From Hyphomicrobiales bacterium (GTDB taxonomy: Bacteria > Pseudomonadota > Alphaproteobacteria > Rhizobiales > Devosiaceae): 6,534 nt of DNA. The notes below the pieces were generated by a model. That model was not told where the DNA came from. It worked only from the letters and a program-made list of their open reading frames with translations, and made no database searches. Both the position numbers and the translations under genes were made by a program. Below, piece by piece: positions 1 to 4,960 of this stretch; the stretch's first letter is position 1, and each line of letters begins with the position of its first letter. The stretch covers positions 1 through 6,534 of the forward strand of contig WFOP01000110.1 of assembly GCA_015487985.1 (NCBI GenBank), in the 5' to 3' direction.

Positions 1-1
1 A

Positions 2-412
2 GCCTTTTTCACCGAAGTGCCGAATTTTGAACGGATGCTGACAGATGACGGCATTTTCCTGTTCAAATTCTGGCTGAACATTTCCCGGCCCATGCAGATC
101 AAACGCTTTCACGACCGCCGCCACAATCCGCTTAAAGCATGGAAATTGTCCCCTGTTGATCTCAGGGCGCTCAAAAAATGGGATGAATATAGCGAAGCGC
201 GCAACGAACTGTTGACCCGTTCCCACACCGATTTTGCCCCCTGGCAGGTGGTGCGGGCCAATGATAAACGACGGGCACGCCTTGCCATTATCGGCAGCGT
301 TCTCAACGCCATGGATTACGAGGAAAAAAACGTGGCACTGGTGCGGGATCTGGACCAAAGCATTCTTATGTCGGCCCCTCAGTTTCTGGCGCAATCAGAT
401 ATTGAAGAATAA
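2..412 (+). CDS. ppk2: Polyphosphate kinase 2 (PPK2), C-terminal part, 5' end outside window
   Basis: PPK2 enzymes transfer phosphate between polyphosphate and nucleoside diphosphates or monophosphates in the cytoplasm. The open frame enters from the left edge, giving 136 codons before TAA at 410-412. The visible part matches the second half of the family: FFTEVPNFERML, then DDGIFLFKFWLNIS, RRHNPLKAWKLSPVDL, WDEYSEARNELL and APWQVVRANDKRRARL, in the usual order. The Walker A and Walker B motifs lie upstream of the window, so class (I, II or III) and nucleotide preference cannot be judged. The GTG at 17 is an internal valine codon, not a start, because conserved family sequence continues before it. 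The family is usually about 260-300 aa, so roughly half is present. The gene converges on the DUF924 gene with 57 bp between the stops. Only a weak 4-bp hairpin (TGGC, A5 loop, GCCA, 432-444) lies between them, with no T-run. Confidence 0.93.
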   Translation, partial: AFFTEVPNFERMLTDDGIFLFKFWLNISRPMQIKRFHDRRHNPLKAWKLSPVDLRALKKWDEYSEARNELLTRSHTDFAPWQVVRANDKRRARLAIIGSVLNAMDYEEKNVALVRDLDQSILMSAPQFLAQSDIEE

Positions 413-469
413 ACAGCGCCTTGGCCGGAGTTGGCAAAAAGCCATATACCCTGCCTGCATGTGCCCTGA

Positions 470-1015
470 CTAAAAGTGCTGGCCGTCGCGCCCCTGGATA
501 TAGGCAATTTCCCCGGGGGTGGAAATGCGACCCAACGCAGCGTTGCGTTTGGGATAGCGTCCAAATTCCTTAAGCACATCAAGATGGGCCATTTCAAACT
601 TCAGTGTTTCTTCGTCGCCAAGCTCGGTAAACAGCTTCACGGCAGTTTCGTGGACAACCAGGGACTCAGAGTGCATGAAAGGCAAATAGGCGAAAAACCG
701 CTGATCCGGGGTCAGGGTTTTATCCTGACCCGAGGCAACCAGTTCCTGCGCCAGAACAAGGGACATGCCATCCGTTGCAAACGCTCTGGCCTCCCCGCGA
801 AAAAACTGGCGTGAAAACTGATCCAGCACGATAATCTCCGCAACACGCCCCTCAGGGGAGTTGCGCCACTGACTTGCCTCACCGGCGACAACTTTGCCAT
901 ACAGATCAAAAAAGGTGTCCCGCAACAGCGCATCAAACTGAGGGTTTAAGCCAAACCAGTCCTCCCGGGAATGTTGTTCAAACCAGAAATTCAGAACCCT
1001 TGAAGCCGCTTGCAT
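470..1015 (-). CDS. DUF924 family protein
   Basis: This is a 181-aa soluble protein of the DUF924 family (PF06041). The family is widespread and predicted all-helical (TPR-like), with no established biochemical role. The family signatures are intact and in order: VLNFWF near residues 8-12, WFGLNPQFDALLR at 20-32, LDQFSRQFFRG at 64-74, RAFATD at 77-82, YLPFMHSE at 110-117, FGRYPKRNAALGR at 151-163 and STPGE at 165-169. No signal peptide or membrane segment is visible, so it is probably cytoplasmic. Length is normal for the family. The ATG at 1015-1013 is preceded on the minus strand by AGGAA with 8-nt spacing, which supports this start. That ribosome-binding segment is duplicated in tandem (see 1017-1042). 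The gene is divergent from the cytochrome cluster and convergent with ppk2, so it is probably transcribed alone. Family assignment is confident; function is unknown. Confidence 0.92.
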   Translation of the reverse strand: MQAASRVLNFWFEQHSREDWFGLNPQFDALLRDTFFDLYGKVVAGEASQWRNSPEGRVAEIIVLDQFSRQFFRGEARAFATDGMSLVLAQELVASGQDKTLTPDQRFFAYLPFMHSESLVVHETAVKLFTELGDEETLKFEMAHLDVLKEFGRYPKRNAALGRISTPGEIAYIQGRDGQHF

Positions 1016-1016
1016 T

Positions 1017-1042
1017 ATGATAATTCCTGATGATAATTCCTG
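1017..1042 (-). repeat. Tandem 13-bp duplication of the DUF924 ribosome-binding segment
   Basis: ATGATAATTCCTG occurs twice head to tail (1017-1029 and 1030-1042). Read on the minus strand, each copy is CAGGAATTATCAT and carries an AGGAA Shine-Dalgarno sequence. The proximal one (1024-1028) lies 8 nt from the DUF924 ATG, which is ideal. The distal one is 13 nt further upstream and too far to serve this start. Both copies are perfect. The GATAAT hexamers recall Fur boxes, but their 13-bp spacing does not fit one. Confidence 0.85.
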
Positions 1043-1106
1043 ATTTTCATTTAAGGCACAACAATGCCCGCTATTTTAGGGGGCCTTCACAGACAATACA
1101 CGTCTT

Positions 1107-1130
1107 TTCACTCAAGAGTGAATATATTCA
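1107..1130. promoter_or_regulatory. Overlapping dyads, candidate operator upstream of cytochrome gene
   Basis: TTCACTC-AA-GAGTGAA (1107-1122) is a perfect 7-bp inverted repeat. It overlaps the perfect 12-bp palindrome TGAATATATTCA (1119-1130), giving three alternating half-sites (TTCA, TGAA, TTCA). The second palindrome contains TATATT (1123-1128), which could act as a -10 element for rightward transcription, although no convincing -35 lies at 16-18 bp. The site is in the gap between the divergent DUF924 and cytochrome genes, where an operator is expected. The protein that binds is unknown. Compare the related dyad at 2065-2083. Confidence 0.4.
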
Positions 1131-1226
1131 GGTGCTCCCTTTCCAATTACACAGATGTTACTCGTAATTGCCCGATGAGATGGATACAAGAAAACGGCAG
1201 GCTCGAACGGTTCGAGCCTGTTTTTT
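1131..1226 (+). ncRNA. Candidate small RNA or attenuated 5' leader
   Basis: This stretch has no plausible reading frame but has RNA-like structure. It contains the 7-bp inverted repeat CAATTAC (1144-1150) / GTAATTG (1164-1170) and ends in a perfect intrinsic terminator (1198-1226). A transcript beginning just after the possible -10 TATATT (1123-1128) would be about 90 nt long and end at the T-run. Two readings are possible. It could be an independent small RNA, or the leader of the cytochrome c mRNA with conditional termination, since the start codon is only 18 nt past the T-run. I could not find an obvious antiterminator complementary to the 5' arm, and the promoter is weak. The left boundary is a guess. 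Confidence 0.3.
1198..1226 (+). terminator. Strong intrinsic terminator immediately upstream of cytochrome c gene
   Basis: A perfect 10-bp stem, CAGGCTCGAA (1198-1207) with TTCGAGCCTG (1211-1220), has a CGG loop and is followed directly by six T (1221-1226). The T-run shows it acts on rightward transcripts; no U-tract follows it on the minus strand. The nearest + strand gene upstream is ppk2, ending 786 bp away beyond a convergent gene. The terminator is therefore orphan unless a small RNA or leader transcript starts in the gap. Confidence 0.88.
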
Positions 1227-1244
1227 CAAATGAAAGGAAAAGGA

Positions 1245-1658
1245 ATGCAATATAAATCCATGTGGATTTTCGCAGCCGGCCTGGTGGGTGTGATTGTCCT
1301 GTTGTTCTATTTGCAGTCGCCCCCGGCAACACCGGGAAGCGGGCCTGCAATGGCGAGCGTTATTGTCCCTGAACTTTCCGTTGCTGAAAAGGCGGGAGAA
1401 GAGAAATACATTGCCAATTGTGCTGCTTGTCACGGGGTCAATGGGGCGGGACAGGAAGGCGTGGCGCCGCCATTTATGCATCGCATCTATGCACCAAATC
1501 ACCATGCGGACGGTGCTTTTTTTGCCGCTGTGCAAAACGGTGTAAGGGCCCACCACTGGACATTTGGTGACATGCCTGCAATGCCGGGTGTATCACAGCG
1601 CGATGTGGCGGAAATTGTTACCTATATCCGCGCCTTGCAAAGGGCAAACAACATCTGA
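1245..1658 (+). CDS. Monoheme c-type cytochrome, membrane-anchored
   Basis: This is a small class I cytochrome c of 137 aa that carries electrons in the periplasm. A short basic N-terminus is followed by a hydrophobic segment (about residues 7-23, IFAAGLVGVIVLLFYL), a signal anchor or uncleaved signal with no clear cleavage site. Heme attaches at CAACH, residues 59-63, followed by G. The C-terminal part has M110 and M113 in GDMPAMPG as possible sixth ligands, and the domain ends with a typical last helix (DVAEIVTYIRALQRANNI). His pairs at 86-87 and 103-104 are notable and could bind metal (inference). The ATG at 1245 is preferred over the in-frame ATG at 1230, because AAAGGA (1233-1238) is well spaced for 1245 and 1230 has no Shine-Dalgarno sequence. 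The terminator T-run ends just upstream. In my recollection, cytochromes with this HHW..GDMP..PGVS ending are often near copper-handling genes; that link is unverified here. Confidence 0.9.
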   Translation: MQYKSMWIFAAGLVGVIVLLFYLQSPPATPGSGPAMASVIVPELSVAEKAGEEKYIANCAACHGVNGAGQEGVAPPFMHRIYAPNHHADGAFFAAVQNGVRAHHWTFGDMPAMPGVSQRDVAEIVTYIRALQRANNI

Positions 1659-1670
1659 CAAACAGGTCTG

Positions 1671-1690
1671 GCGCAAACATAATTTTGCGC
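1671..1690 (+). other. Intercistronic hairpin
   Basis: GCGCAAA (1671-1677), a CATAAT loop and TTTGCGC (1684-1690) form a perfect 7-bp stem 12 nt after the cytochrome c stop. No T-run follows, so it is not a canonical terminator. It may protect the 3' end or reduce read-through between the cytochrome gene and the small exported protein gene. Its function is not shown by the sequence. Confidence 0.4.
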
Positions 1691-1736
1691 TGATCAATAG
1701 ATAAACCACAAATAACGATACGTACAGGATTTGGAT

Positions 1737-2051
1737 TTGCTGCGCTTCTGGCTGAACATTGTTGGTATTCTTGCAATGATACTGGTTACATCCGTGTTCT
1801 CCCATGCGGGGGAATTAGGTGATGTGAACATGTCAGATACGGTTATTGCTCAGGTCGAAGACACACATACCCACTCGGGCAACGCGTCTCAAAACACTGA
1901 GAACATGATTCATTGCGGCTCATATTGTGTAGTTTCAATTTCTGTCCAATTCCCGATTGTGCGACATAAAAAAGAACGTTTTGAATTGGCAAGGGTGATA
2001 TCTGCGACGCAAAATCACCTCCCCTTCGACCCGCCTCCTCCCCGGGCCTGA
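1737..2051 (+). CDS. Small exported His/Cys protein, CopL/DUF2946-like (tentative)
   Basis: This 104-aa protein has a Sec-type signal (MLRFWLNIVGILAMILVTSV, cleavage probably near SHA at residues 22-24). The mature part is short and polar with candidate metal ligands: HTH at 44-46, then HCGSYC at 59-64, then H77 and H94. It ends in a proline-rich tail (DPPPPRA). This pattern resembles small periplasmic CopL or DUF2946-type proteins found near copper and other metal genes, but I see no definitive domain, so the name is a resemblance only. No ATG fits. TTG at 1737 is chosen because AGGA at 1726-1729 lies 7 nt upstream; TTG at 1731 is too close to it, and ATG at 1776 would remove most of the signal peptide. 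It lies 78 bp after the cytochrome c gene and 65 bp before the cytochrome c' gene, on the same strand. Confidence 0.6.
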   Translation: MLRFWLNIVGILAMILVTSVFSHAGELGDVNMSDTVIAQVEDTHTHSGNASQNTENMIHCGSYCVVSISVQFPIVRHKKERFELARVISATQNHLPFDPPPPRA

Positions 2052-2064
2052 TCCGTATTCATTT

Positions 2065-2083
2065 GCATGAATAAAATTCATGC
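2065..2083. promoter_or_regulatory. Palindrome, candidate operator of the cytochrome c' operon
   Basis: GCATGAAT-AAA-ATTCATGC is a perfect 8-bp inverted repeat with a 3-bp centre, 34-52 bp before the cytochrome c' ATG. A further half-site, ATTCAT at 2057-2062, precedes it and makes another dyad with ATGAAT at 2067-2072. A possible promoter overlaps it: TTGCAT (2063-2068) and TATGAT (2088-2093) with a long 19-bp spacer. A long spacer over a dyad is typical of MerR-family promoters, but the palindrome is about 4 bp off the spacer centre, so this is speculative. The core TGAAT...ATTCA also occurs at 1119-1130. Confidence 0.45.
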
Positions 2084-2116
2084 GCATTATGATATTTGGA
2101 TTAGGATAGACTTCCA

Positions 2117-2737
2117 ATGAACAGACCAATTATTGTCTGGCTTGTGGCCGGACTGCTAACTATTTTTACCATCGCCACCGCCATTTCCCACACCGGGGCC
2201 ACCGGTGTTATCAAGCAGCGAATGGATGGCATGGTAATGCTGGGCAACCAGATCAAAATCCTCAACCCGATGTTTTCAGGCATTACCGAGCTTGATCCTG
2301 GTGCGGCAAAAGCGGCCTCTGAAATCATTACACAACATGGGGGAGCCGCAATGTCGGATTTGTTCCCCCCAGACAGTATCAGCGGCCCCTCAGAGGCAAT
2401 TCCTGCCATCTGGGAGCGCTGGAATGAGTTTGAAAAACTCGCTGCGGATCTGGAAAAATATGGCCGGGAATTTTCCGCCTCCCTTGAGTATGCCTCAGCA
2501 ACTCCCGTGGTGGTTGATGCAAGTGTGCCCGCCGTTCCAGAACTTTCCGAATGGGAAAAACTTGATACCGACCTGTTGCTGGGCATCAAGACCTGGGAAC
2601 AGCGACGAAGCGAGTTGGCTCAGGCCACACAAACGGCCCCGGTTGTAAACGCGGCCCCGGTTCCACGCAGCCCGCAAGCGGTTTATGCTGATATTTCGGC
2701 GACCTGCGCGGCTTGCCACTTAGCATTTCGGCGGTGA
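2117..2737 (+). CDS. Cytochrome c' / c-556 family protein (class II), extended
   Basis: This 206-aa class II cytochrome c (PF01322-like) has heme bound near the C-terminus at CAACH, residues 197-201, followed by the usual F-R ending (LAFRR). Proteins of this family are periplasmic four-helix bundles that carry electrons or bind NO. An N-terminal hydrophobic stretch (residues 4-22) is a signal peptide or anchor. The first helix, GVIKQRMDGMVMLGNQIKIL (30-49), has M36 and M39 where c-556 types place a sixth ligand; which one binds iron is uncertain. Helices PAIWERWNEFEKLAADL (96-112) and AAKAASEII match the family. The region of about residues 125-190 is longer than usual and Ala/Pro-rich, making the precursor some 50 residues longer than typical. 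AGGA at 2103-2106 lies 10 nt before the ATG. The diheme cytochrome gene starts 4 nt after the stop, so the two are almost certainly co-transcribed. Confidence 0.85.
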   Translation: MNRPIIVWLVAGLLTIFTIATAISHTGATGVIKQRMDGMVMLGNQIKILNPMFSGITELDPGAAKAASEIITQHGGAAMSDLFPPDSISGPSEAIPAIWERWNEFEKLAADLEKYGREFSASLEYASATPVVVDASVPAVPELSEWEKLDTDLLLGIKTWEQRRSELAQATQTAPVVNAAPVPRSPQAVYADISATCAACHLAFRR

Positions 2738-2741
2738 TATC

Positions 2742-3623
2742 ATGCGATTTATTCTGATCATTGTTTTGCTGCTCCTCACCGGGGGGGGCATGTTTGCCAC
2801 ACTGCAATTGTGGCCCCTGCCTGAAGAGGTTTCCATTTCACAAATTCCAGGTGATGCAAAACGGGGCGCCTATCTGGCGCGTCTTTCGGGCTGCGTTGCC
2901 TGCCACACGTCAAAAGAAGGTCCCCCGCTGGCCGGCGGCGTTCCTTTGCGCTCTGACTTTGGCACATTTTATTCCCCCAACATCACACCTGATCTGGAAA
3001 ACGGAATCGGGCGCTGGACTTTGGCACAGTTTACCCGGGCCGTACGTCAGGGGGTTTCACCAGAAGGGCACAGCTATTATCCTTCGTTTCCATTTGAGTT
3101 TTACGGCGCCCTGACCGACCGGGATATCAACGATATCTGGGCGGCGCTGAAAAACGTTCCCGCATCTGCAACTCCCTCCATAGAACACGACACGGGCTTT
3201 CCGGTCACCATTCGTGAAGGGCTGAAAGTCTGGCGGACGTTTTTTGCGCAGCCCTATGTTTATGAGCCGGACCCAAGCCGTTCTGAAAGCTGGAACCGGG
3301 GTAAATATATGGTGGAAGGCCCCGCCCATTGTGCGGCCTGCCATACACCGCGCAACGTGTTTGGGGGCATGGATCCCAATGCCGTTCTGGCGGGCAATCC
3401 AACGATGCTGGACGGGGGGAAATCCCCTTCAATCACCGCTGAGGACCTGATAAAACAGGGATGGAGTGTTGAAACGCTGGCGGGTGCCCTGCGGACCGGG
3501 GTTACACCCGATGGAGATGTGTTTGGGGGCAGCATGGCCAAGGTTGTTCGCGATGGCACATCTTACCTGCTGACCGAGCATCTCCGGGACATGGCCCTTT
3601 ATTTGCTGGACAAGGATGAATAG
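2742..3623 (+). CDS. Diheme c-type cytochrome
   Basis: This 293-aa protein has two cytochrome c domains in tandem. A signal or anchor helix occupies residues 2-19. Heme sites are CVACH at 51-55 and CAACH at 197-201. Domain 1 has the family pattern GAYLARLSGCVACH, PPLAGGVPL, FGTFYSPNITPD, then YYPSFPFEFYGALTDRDI. Domain 2 has RGKYMVEGPAHCAACHTPRN and FGGSMAKVVRDGTSYL, with M265 as the likely sixth ligand. These motifs are shared with the cytochrome subunits of membrane alcohol and sugar dehydrogenases (AdhB-like). Those carry three hemes and work with a catalytic subunit; this one has two hemes and no dehydrogenase nearby. Domain 1 contains no Met between residues 56 and 140, so its heme needs another ligand (for example H110) or is five-coordinate. 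The start overlaps the end of the cytochrome c' gene's translation zone (4-nt gap), with only a weak GGCGG as ribosome site, suggesting translational coupling. Confidence 0.9.
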   Translation: MRFILIIVLLLLTGGGMFATLQLWPLPEEVSISQIPGDAKRGAYLARLSGCVACHTSKEGPPLAGGVPLRSDFGTFYSPNITPDLENGIGRWTLAQFTRAVRQGVSPEGHSYYPSFPFEFYGALTDRDINDIWAALKNVPASATPSIEHDTGFPVTIREGLKVWRTFFAQPYVYEPDPSRSESWNRGKYMVEGPAHCAACHTPRNVFGGMDPNAVLAGNPTMLDGGKSPSITAEDLIKQGWSVETLAGALRTGVTPDGDVFGGSMAKVVRDGTSYLLTEHLRDMALYLLDKDE

Positions 3624-3692
3624 GGCCATGTTCTATCGACGGGTGCTAACACCATTGTGAAGTTAACGGCCATATTCTAAAGGCACATTTTG

Positions 3693-4043
3693 ATGTATGC
3701 GAATGTTATGCAGAAAATTCTGGCTTTGACTGTTTTGATATTTTCACTTCTGGTCTCCGGGCCGGTCGTATCCGCACAGCTGGAGGTGAGCACCTCCGGC
3801 TATAGTGTGCCTGATGTTCAGTTTGATCCGGTGCAACAGCAGGCCGGGATTTCAGCATTTGACATCCAAAACGGTGTTACAAAGTGTGTACAAACATGCA
3901 ATGGCATGGATTTTTTGCCCTTGGGACCAAAATTGCAAAGAATCGGGTTGTTGAACGCTCAAGAATTTTTTATGAAGAGAAGAGATTTTTTGAAACGGGA
4001 TTTCCCTTCGCCGATTCTTGGGCCACCCCGGCGTAGCGTGTGA
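3693..4043 (+). CDS. Small exported protein of unknown function
   Basis: I do not recognise this 116-aa protein. It begins with a good Sec signal peptide (hydrophobic residues 8-21, ILALTVLIFSLLVS, probable cleavage after VSA at residue 28). The mature part has a CVQTC pair (C65, C69) that could be a disulfide or metal site, and a basic, proline-rich end. Residues 94-102 read MKRRDFLKR, which resembles the start of a twin-arginine signal, followed by only 14 more residues. This may be chance or the trace of an old in-frame join with another exported protein gene. ATG at 3693 is preferred because AAAGG (3679-3683) is properly spaced; TTG at 3690 and ATG at 3708 are less well supported. It lies 69 bp after the diheme cytochrome gene and 107 bp before the L,D-transpeptidase gene, same strand. 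It is probably a real gene, but the C-terminal half could be degraded. Confidence 0.5.
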   Translation: MYANVMQKILALTVLIFSLLVSGPVVSAQLEVSTSGYSVPDVQFDPVQQQAGISAFDIQNGVTKCVQTCNGMDFLPLGPKLQRIGLLNAQEFFMKRRDFLKRDFPSPILGPPRRSV

Positions 4044-4064
4044 TCCGATAAACCTGCGATTTTG

Positions 4065-4088
4065 TACCAACATATAAACATACCAACA
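4065..4088. repeat. Two direct copies of TACCAACA
   Basis: TACCAACA occurs at 4065-4072 and 4081-4088, 16 bp apart start to start, flanking TATAAA (4073-4078). It sits in the 107-bp gap upstream of the L,D-transpeptidase gene. It may be a regulator site next to a -10 element, but no -35 is evident and an 8-bp pair can arise by chance. Confidence 0.25.
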
Positions 4089-4150
4089 AACTAATGCAGA
4101 CCCTGAAAGTGGCAATCACCACAAAAGAGTGTGCAACGGAGTCCTCAAAG

Positions 4151-4813
4151 ATGAGACATTACCTGACTACCTCTCGACGTTCATTTATCCTGGGGGCCGC
4201 CTGCGCGCTCACCGGGGCCAGCCTGCCCGGTTTTGCCATGGCCGCAACAAGGGAAGAGCAAGAAGCTGAAGCTCTAAAATACCATGAAATGTATGGCCCT
4301 ATGCCAAACGAGCGTTTTCCGATCCCCGCTGTTGATCTGCGCTTGATCGACCCTGCCTATCTCAGACGCTTTGGCGAATATCAAACCAACGAAATGCCCG
4401 GTACGGTCATTGTTGATACCGCCCAGAAAGTTCTGTTTTTGACCTTGCCCGAAGGCAAAGCCATTCGCTATGGCATTGGTATTGGCCGCGCCGGATTTGA
4501 ATGGTCGGGGCGGGCATTGATCAATCACAAGAAAATGTGGCCAACCTGGACGCCGCCAAGCGAAATGATCGAACGGGAGCCTGAACTGGAAGAATGGCGA
4601 GGCGGTATGCCGCCATCCCTTGAAAATCCCCTTGGCGCGCGCGCTTTGTATATCTATCAAAATGGCCGCGACACGCTTTATCGCCTGCATGGAACAGGAG
4701 ATGCCCAGTCCATCGGGTTTGCTGTTTCAAGCGGCTGTGTTCGCCTGTTGCATCAGGATGTCATTGATCTTTACAACCGTGTACCGGACAAGACACCAAT
4801 CGTTGTGATCTGA
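4151..4813 (+). CDS. L,D-transpeptidase (YkuD / ErfK-YbiS-YcfS-YnhG family), Tat-exported
   Basis: This 220-aa YkuD-domain enzyme of the periplasm acts on peptidoglycan peptides: it cross-links them or attaches proteins through a catalytic Cys acyl-enzyme. The N-terminus is a twin-arginine signal, TSRRSFILG (R9-R10), then a hydrophobic stretch, with cleavage after AMA at residue 31. The domain shows GTVIVDTAQKVLFL (84-97), YGIGIGRAGFEWSG (107-120), MWPTWTPPSEMI (129-140), NPLGARALYIY (159-169), then H180 in RLHGTG and SSGCVRL with catalytic C196 and R198. The His of the textbook SHGC motif is Ser here, a variant also common in alphaproteobacterial members. ATG 4151 is chosen over the upstream in-frame ATG 4094: GGAG at 4138-4141 is well spaced, and the Tat signal then starts normally. 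A strong terminator follows 27 nt after the stop. Which peptide linkage it makes (3-3 cross-link, lipoprotein or outer-membrane protein attachment) cannot be told. Confidence 0.92.
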   Translation: MRHYLTTSRRSFILGAACALTGASLPGFAMAATREEQEAEALKYHEMYGPMPNERFPIPAVDLRLIDPAYLRRFGEYQTNEMPGTVIVDTAQKVLFLTLPEGKAIRYGIGIGRAGFEWSGRALINHKKMWPTWTPPSEMIEREPELEEWRGGMPPSLENPLGARALYIYQNGRDTLYRLHGTGDAQSIGFAVSSGCVRLLHQDVIDLYNRVPDKTPIVVI

Positions 4814-4839
4814 TTCTTTATCACAAGTAACAAGTTTTA

Positions 4840-4867
4840 ATGGTCGGCATTGCCGGCCATTTTTTTT
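4840..4867 (+). terminator. Intrinsic terminator after the L,D-transpeptidase gene
   Basis: ATGGTCGGC (4840-4848) pairs with GCCGGCCAT (4852-4860) in a 9-bp stem with one G-U pair and an ATT loop. A run of T follows (4860-4867). It lies 27 nt after the stop codon and most likely ends the rightward transcript that carries the L,D-transpeptidase gene. No T-run follows on the minus strand. Confidence 0.9.
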
Positions 4868-4960
4868 GACGGACTGGCAAATACCTTGCTGACAGGAACA
4901 ACCCGCCCTTGCAGGAAATCCAATGTAATGTCATTGCCGCGCAGGGGAAGAAAAATCAGT

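Noticed and set aside
432..444. Bidirectional terminator between ppk2 and the DUF924 gene
   Set aside because: The stem is only 4 bp (TGGC/GCCA) and no T-run follows on either strand.
1021..1042. Fur box suggested by two GATAAT hexamers upstream of the DUF924 gene
   Set aside because: The hexamers are 13 bp apart rather than adjacent, with no inverted third copy. They are explained by the 13-bp tandem duplication.
1230..1244. ATG at 1230 as the cytochrome c start
   Set aside because: It lies 3 nt after the terminator T-run with no Shine-Dalgarno sequence. ATG at 1245 has AAAGGA at proper distance.
1064..1255. Plus-strand 63-codon frame ending inside the cytochrome c start
   Set aside because: Its composition is not protein-like, it has no ribosome site, and it runs through the hairpin and terminator. 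I treat the region as regulatory or RNA.
1158..1556. Minus-strand frame of 132 codons opposite the cytochrome c gene
   Set aside because: It is the antisense shadow of a gene with a clear CAACH heme site. It shows no domain and crosses the strong terminator hairpin.
4723..4750. SSGC instead of SHGC in the L,D-transpeptidase as a sign of inactivity
   Set aside because: The catalytic Cys, following Arg and upstream His are all present, and the Ser variant is frequent in alphaproteobacterial members of the family.
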